Shown here in pieces: positions 59,600 to 64,000 of a stretch of 64,000 bases of DNA (within the stretch, counting starts at the first letter, position 1; every line of letters begins with the position of its first letter). The stretch covers positions 63,289,496-63,353,495 of the forward strand of contig CM043970.1 of NCBI GenBank assembly GCA_014529385.2, read 5' to 3'. The DNA comes from Adiantum capillus-veneris. Its lineage: Eukaryota; Streptophyta; Polypodiopsida; Polypodiales; Pteridaceae. A program made the position numbers and the translations under genes. Under the pieces are notes generated by a model. That model ran no database searches, was not told the DNA's origin, and saw only the letters and a program-made list of their open reading frames with translations.

Positions 59600-60686
59600 C
59601 CACAAATGTCTGAGAAAGAGAAAAGAGAAGTCCATCAAGACATTAAGAAGTAGACATGACATTAAGAAATATATTTCTTCTATGACTAAAATATATCAAT
59701 AAACTACCCTTCCTTAATAATGCAAAAAACTAATAATGGTTTACAAACAAGTATGCAAGTTGTAAATCTAAGCAAGCAAGAAAGAATTACAACAAATTGT
59801 GTCACTTGCTATGCGAGCTGTGAGGGTGAGGAGAGAGTTGGCACTCAATAAATTCGCTTACGGCGTGTCACTGGGTAAGCGGTCGACACCTTCAAAATTC
59901 GCGCACGGGGTGTCGCTTGTAGGCTTTATTTCTAGCCTTGTGAAGGACAATGAGCAGAAAAGTGGGTTGGGTAGGTTGTTTATATGGCTAAAAATGCCGC
60001 CTCGGGGGGTGTGCCAAGTGGTTTCCGCCTCTAAGTTTGTGCCCAACGGCTAGTATGCGCCTAGGGAGTTGTGCACCTAGGGAGTTGCGCATAGTGCCCT
60101 ATACAAGCCCGAGAAGCACTCAAATCGAGCACATGCTTGCCCAATTTTTCCCGATTCTTGCTGCGCTATTATCCGATTCTTGCGGCGCTTTCACAACCCA
60201 ATTTTACCCGCACTTGGAACAATTGTCACCCCGTCACCCCGTGCGCAATCTTTGTATGTGTGAACTTTTTCCTCGCTTTGCTATTTCGCCTACGGGGTGT
60301 CACTCAGTCGCGAGCCGCTTGGAAGGTGAAAACTTCCAATGCTATGGTTATCCCGCACGGGGTGTCATAATAGGAAAAAAATATTTGTTGTTTGTTACTA
60401 ATGTTTGTTGTGCAGCAATCATTCCTATTCCTTTTGAAGATAGCAAGGACCAAGAAGAACAATCGTCACCCCGTCACCCCGTGCGCGATCTTTGTATATG
60501 TGAACTTTTTCCTCGCTTTGCTATTTCGCCTACGGGGTGTCACTCGGTCGCGAGCCACTTGGAAGGTGGAAACTTCCAATGCTATGGTTATCCCGCACGG
60601 GGTGTCATAATAGGAAAAAAATGTTTGTTGTTTGTTACTAATGTTTGTTGTTTGTTGTGCAACAAGCATTCCTATTCCTTTTGAAG
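59600..60686. repeat. ACGGGGTGTC-motif region and 240-bp tandem duplication
   Basis: The GC-rich motif CGCACGGGGTGTC and variants recur near 59855, 59905, 60290, 60353, 60530 and 60593, with inverted copies (CACCCCGTCACCCCGTGCGC) at 60225 and 60465. Segment 60227-60464 is repeated at 60465-60709 with few changes. The duplication ends inside the first codons of the H3-like ORF: the second copy has ATGGCAAGGACCAAGAAG, the first has ATAGCAAGGACCAAGAAG. The region looks like a duplicated promoter and 5' leader. Confidence 0.8.
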
Positions 60687-61202
60687 ATGGCAAGGACCAA
60701 GAAGACTGCAAGGAAAGTTGATGAGCCTCTATCCAAAGATGAAGAAGAGATTCCTAAGCCTAGCAAAGCTTCAGCTAGTACTTTACCAAACCAACCATCC
60801 ACTTCTAAAGATCCTGGCAAACCAACCTCTGCTGGCACAAAGAAGACCAAATCTCAGAGGAAGGATTCTTCTCTACCCGACCCTAAAACAAGCAAAAGGA
60901 AAGATACACATCAGAGGAAGGCTTCCAAGCCTGTGCAGCTTAAGCCTCTCCTTACAAAGAGAAAGTTCAAGCAGGGGGTCAAATGTCTAAGAGAGATAAG
61001 GAAGGCCATAAAGGCCATCAATCTTGCAATTCCCAAACTGCCCTTCCAGAGACTGTGCAGACAAGTTGTAGAGGAGTATAAGATTTCCATGAGGTGGACT
61101 AGTACTGCATTGGCATGCATTAGGAAATTTCGGAGGTCATTTGGAGGGCCTTCTAAGAAAATGTATTTTTTGCACTCTCTCTCTAGAAAAAATGGCAAAT
61201 AA
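60687..61202 (+). CDS. Divergent histone H3-like protein (CENH3-like features)
   Basis: ATG 60687 gives 171 residues. Residues 1-10, MARTKKTARK, match the H3 tail start with one change (Q5 to K). A tail of about 95 residues rich in Lys, Ser and Pro follows. Residues 101-147 match the start of the H3 fold without gaps: LREIRK (alpha-N), IPKLPFQRLCRQ (alpha-1), and MRWTSTALACIRK (loop 1 and alpha-2), where RWT recalls plant CENH3. After residue 147 the frame leaves the fold; from 61130 the +2 frame continues with SEVIWRAF and, past a TAA, ENVFFALSL, which fits the rest of alpha-2, so a one-base shift may have cut the protein. A functional variant, a truncated one and a pseudogene all remain possible. 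It lies about 200 bp upstream of the next plus gene, same strand. Confidence 0.72.
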   Translation: MARTKKTARKVDEPLSKDEEEIPKPSKASASTLPNQPSTSKDPGKPTSAGTKKTKSQRKDSSLPDPKTSKRKDTHQRKASKPVQLKPLLTKRKFKQGVKCLREIRKAIKAINLAIPKLPFQRLCRQVVEEYKISMRWTSTALACIRKFRRSFGGPSKKMYFLHSLSRKNGK

Positions 61203-61410
61203 AAGAGCTGGGTCTTTCATAGTAAAACTTCAAAAAGTGTACTTTAAGTAGATTCCTTACTCTTCTGAACATTCGTTCATAGTGATTGAGGGATAATCCT
61301 CTTTTCAGTTGCATTGAATGAACCTCGTCAATATGGAGGGAATGAGGCTAACATGGAGGGACGAATCCGCAGCCGCTATTCACTTTCCATTAAACCTGCA
61401 CATTTGGCTA

Positions 61411-62854
61411 ATGGCGCACTCCTCAAATGGCACAAATGTTACCCAGAAACGAGCCAAATATCACCTTCACATTGATTTGGACAATGAGGACCAACCATTG
61501 ATTAAGCGCAGTAAAACAAACACACATATACCTCCCGCTTCCATAGACACGCTCAGAGCTCAAGGAGCTAAACACATAGATATCTGGACGAGAGGCTCTC
61601 TCTACCCTAAGAATCCAATAACTAATGCGTCTCCACCGTTTGTCAATCCTACAAGCTTAGTGACCTTTGCTGGTGATGGAGAAAAGGGCCTTCTGGGTTA
61701 TTGTAAATCACTTACAAGAGAAGCTGAAACTTACAAGAGCATTCTCCAAGCTCAACAATGTGAGATTGTTCGCCTTTCACATTTACATTCTATAGATCAG
61801 GTTACCATTTTGCAACATAAAACAGAGGTACAAGAACTGAAAGGAAAGGTGCGAAGTTGTCAAATGAAGGACACCATCTTGGGTGGTCGTATCCGAAAGA
61901 AGAAATTGCGCAATCTTGAAACATTGCAGGTTGCATCAGGAGGTCTCAAGAAAAGAATCCGAGCATTAAGGTGATGCTTCTTGGTTGGCTACATTGTCTT
62001 AGTTAAGTAATCTTTTTGTTTTTTCTTGTTATGCATTGTTTTCATGTGCCTAAATAGTGTTAGTGAAGCAAATTTTCTGTTATTTACTTATGCATTGTCT
62101 TCATGTAGAGATTCAATCTATCCTAACAAGGAAAACATTGACCCCAAAGCCAATATAGGAAAGAGATTGAAGCCACTTATAAGTAGAAGCCTGGCAGCAG
62201 ATATAGTACATGACAAGAAGTTTAAGGTCCTACAACGAAATGTAGTGGACCGCTTTATTTCAGAGAACTCAATGCCTGCAAAAGAGATACAAGGCACACT
62301 TGATTCACTTGGTGTAAGCAAAAGAGGATATTCGGCTATCCAAAAGTCTGTCTCATCCATATTTGTTAGGAAGGGTATAAAATCCATACTTCTACCATCA
62401 GCCTCAAGTGTTTGGAAAGAGAGGCTTCAGCTTAACGAGGCACAGGGAGACTATCTTCGACAGCCCTTTCATATTAAAGCAACTTACAGTGGCCATGGAG
62501 CAAACATGGCATATGATGAGTTCAACAATATTTTTATGGAATACCCAAGGGATGGAAAAGTCTCATTACATGGCGAGAAATGCTTATTTCAGGCACACAC
62601 GACATGGTGGCTCTCGAATCAAGGCTAACAGTTTGAGAGAACTATTTGAATGGTTCTATCGTAGAATCATTCATCGAATGCAGGCAAAAGAAGTCTTGGC
62701 AAATTCAGCAACAGCACAAGCCATCAGACATTTACAACAACAAAAAGCTAAAAGATCAATGGCATACAACAACTCCGGAGCTCGTGAAAGTCAACGAAGG
62801 TGGAGAGAGACAATGGTGTATGTGAATCACAAGTGGAGAAAGATACTCTGAGTG
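61411..62854 (+). pseudogene. Module copy 2, plus gene, internally deleted
   Basis: ATG 61411 starts MAHSSNGTNVTQKRAKYHLH. Exon 1 reads HIDIWTRGSLYPKNPITNAS, LVTFAGDGEKGLLGYCKSL and a coiled coil, ending GGLKKRIRALR at 61970, colinear with copy 1. After an intron (61971-62108) exon 2 reads NKENIDPKANIGKRLKPLIS, LDSLGVSKRGYSAIQ and AYDEFNNIFM. The whole catalytic-like domain of copy 1 is then missing, and after a frameshift near 62570 only a C-terminal tail remains (KANSLRELFEWFYRRIIHRM, then QRRWRETMVYVNHKWRKIL*, stop near 62849). The exon 1 frame is intact. Confidence 0.6.
61971..62108 (+). other. Intron of the copy 2 plus gene
   Basis: The donor CATTAAG|GTGATGC and the acceptor GTCTTCATGTAG|AGATTC split an Arg codon as AG|A, the same phase and place as in copy 1. 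Confidence 0.68.
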
Positions 62855-62914
62855 GATGACATTGTACAAAATTTATGTAATACATGATCTTATACAATTG
62901 CTACTTGAAGTGTA

Positions 62915-63369
62915 TCAAGATTTTGCAGGTTCAATTTTGTTTTTTGGCACGTCACCCTTGTAACGAATCATGAGATGTTTGCCATACTCTAAAAGTTCAT
63001 CTGGGTTTTGTCTACCAAGAGCTAGTGCCATTGCTGTGTAGGTGTAGTAATACGCTGCCCGACCACCTGTATAGCCTGGGCAGTAACCAAAACAATCTCT
63101 AGCAAACACTTTGTCCACAAGAATGACTTTATCTGCACTTTTGGGCAGCACCGGTCCACCCAAGAAGCGTGATAGTGTCTTGAATGTGTAAGTTGCTATT
63201 GAACCCTCTTGTGACATGGAATTGTGAAAAACTACTATCGGCGACTCGCAAAGCTTTGAAAGGTACTGTGCTAGGGCCGCATCCCTTCCTCGATACTCTC
63301 TTGTCCGGCGCCGAAGGAAGTCATCCTTGTCAGCAATCCAAGACTGCACATACAATGTCAGAAATCACA

Positions 63370-63458
<89 letters not shown>

Positions 63459-64000
63459 ACCATGAAGCTCTCATCCTGCAGAAAGAGGTTTTCTTGCCAC
63501 AGGTCTACAGATGTAGTTGACCCCTGACCTGAATGGTTAAACCAATCCTCCACTTCTTTGTTACTTTTCGATGGTCTTAGGCTTTGTCTTATTGCTTGGA
63601 AGGTGGCTTCATCAGGTAGTGTCTCCTTGTATTTTTCAGCTTTCTCAAAGCATCTTCGAAGGCATTCCATTGGATTGCTGGATGTTTCCATTGCCTCATC
63701 ATCACTACTATCCTCTGAAACAAATCCACTCCTCTCCTCTTGGACTCTGGAAATAATAGCCAGGGAGAAATCCTCCCTTAAATAAAAGACACTTTGCACA
63801 TCATGTAAGAAGATATAGGTCCTGTCTCCAATCCTGAAGTCAGGCACAGCAGGCAACATCATCTGAGCATGCTTCTCAGTGAAGTTACTGACATCCAATG
63901 GAAGTTTGATTTCTATGGTTTTCACAGAGAGCATCTTACTTCTTTGTACTTCAATTGCCTCAACCTCAAGGTCGACTGTGTCTTCAACCTCCTCGACTTC
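62915..64000 (-). CDS. Module copy 2, minus gene: unknown protein, runs off the window
   Basis: The frame is open from the window edge: an acidic stretch (EVEEVEDTVDLEVEAIEV), DRTYIFLHDVQSVFYLRED, VSEDSSDDEAMETSS and WQENLFLQDESFM. An intron at 63344-63460 follows. The last exon reads SWIADKDDFLRRRTREYRG, then SPIVVFHNSMSQEGSIATYT, VILVDKVFARDCFGYCPGYT and GGRAAYYYTYTAMALALG, ending PAKS and TGA 62915. It aligns colinearly with the copy 1 minus gene (FHN, then a conserved GY/F-x-PG-x-x-G-x-RA-x-Y). No stop or frameshift is visible, so this may be a working gene. Function unknown; it ends about 60 bp from the convergent plus gene. Confidence 0.65.
63344..63460 (-). other. Intron filled by (CT)n in the copy 2 minus gene
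   Basis: The donor CTTCATG|GTAACTCTCT at 63460 and the acceptor ATTGTATGTGCAG|TCTTGG at 63344 fit. About 84 of the 117 bases (63373-63456) are a perfect CT tract on the gene strand, placed right after the donor. The position equals the 69-bp intron of copy 1. Confidence 0.75.

Overview
The window looks like nuclear DNA of a land plant with a large, repeat-choked genome; a fern or another seed-free plant is my best guess, by inference only. Reasons: plant-type Ty1/copia, Ty3/gypsy and CACTA (En/Spm) elements, LTR elements primed by initiator-Met tRNA, short GT-AG introns, and many (CT/GA)n tracts about 40-150 bp long. I recognised no rRNA, tRNA, CRISPR array or bacterial gene. Almost everything is mobile DNA or gene debris. 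Layout: 1-2.7 kb, a broken Ty3/gypsy pol on the minus strand; 2.7-3.5 kb, a repeat block built on the palindrome CTCGAACTTAAGTTCGAG; 3.9-5.3 kb, a broken transposase-like gene (+); 5.7-7.0 kb, an array of GTATGCTAATTAGCATAC palindromes; 7.6-16.6 kb, a transposase-like gene of the VGHTHED type (minus) split by a young non-autonomous LTR element at 9796-15351 with TSD CCTGT. From 16.6 to 33 kb the AACTTAAGTT palindrome repeat dominates. It is interrupted by a complete Ty3/gypsy element at 21871-30538 (TSD AATCT) that carries gag, pol and a third long ORF in the env position, and it also surrounds two exon-like stretches. 33.5-36.6 kb holds a CACTA fragment with a DUF4216-like gene and one terminus. 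38.4-42.4 kb is a chimera: copia gag-protease-integrase start fused in frame to gypsy RT-RNase H. 42.8-47.6 kb holds an unknown pseudogene, a LINE RT scrap and a poly(A)-binding protein C-terminal (PABC) fragment. At 47916-53876 a copia element (47936-53462, TSD CTCCT) sits inside a ribosomal protein S23 pseudogene, a few codons before its stop. A double hairpin between (CT)n and (GA)n follows, then a CBS-domain pseudogene at 54.5-55.0 kb. The most interesting part is 56.2-64.0 kb. Two diverged copies of an undescribed-looking module lie in tandem. Each has a plus-strand gene (coiled coil, then in copy 1 a transposase-like domain) converging on a minus-strand gene of unknown family. Intron positions match between the copies. 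Upstream of copy 2 is an ORF (60687-61202) with an H3-like tail start and an ungapped match to the first half of the histone H3 fold, with a CENH3-like RWT motif. A second pattern runs across the window: nearly all premature stops are TAG, TGA or TAA where CAG, CGA or CAA is expected, including 14 of 14 in the gypsy element at 21.9-30.5 kb, which has no frameshift.
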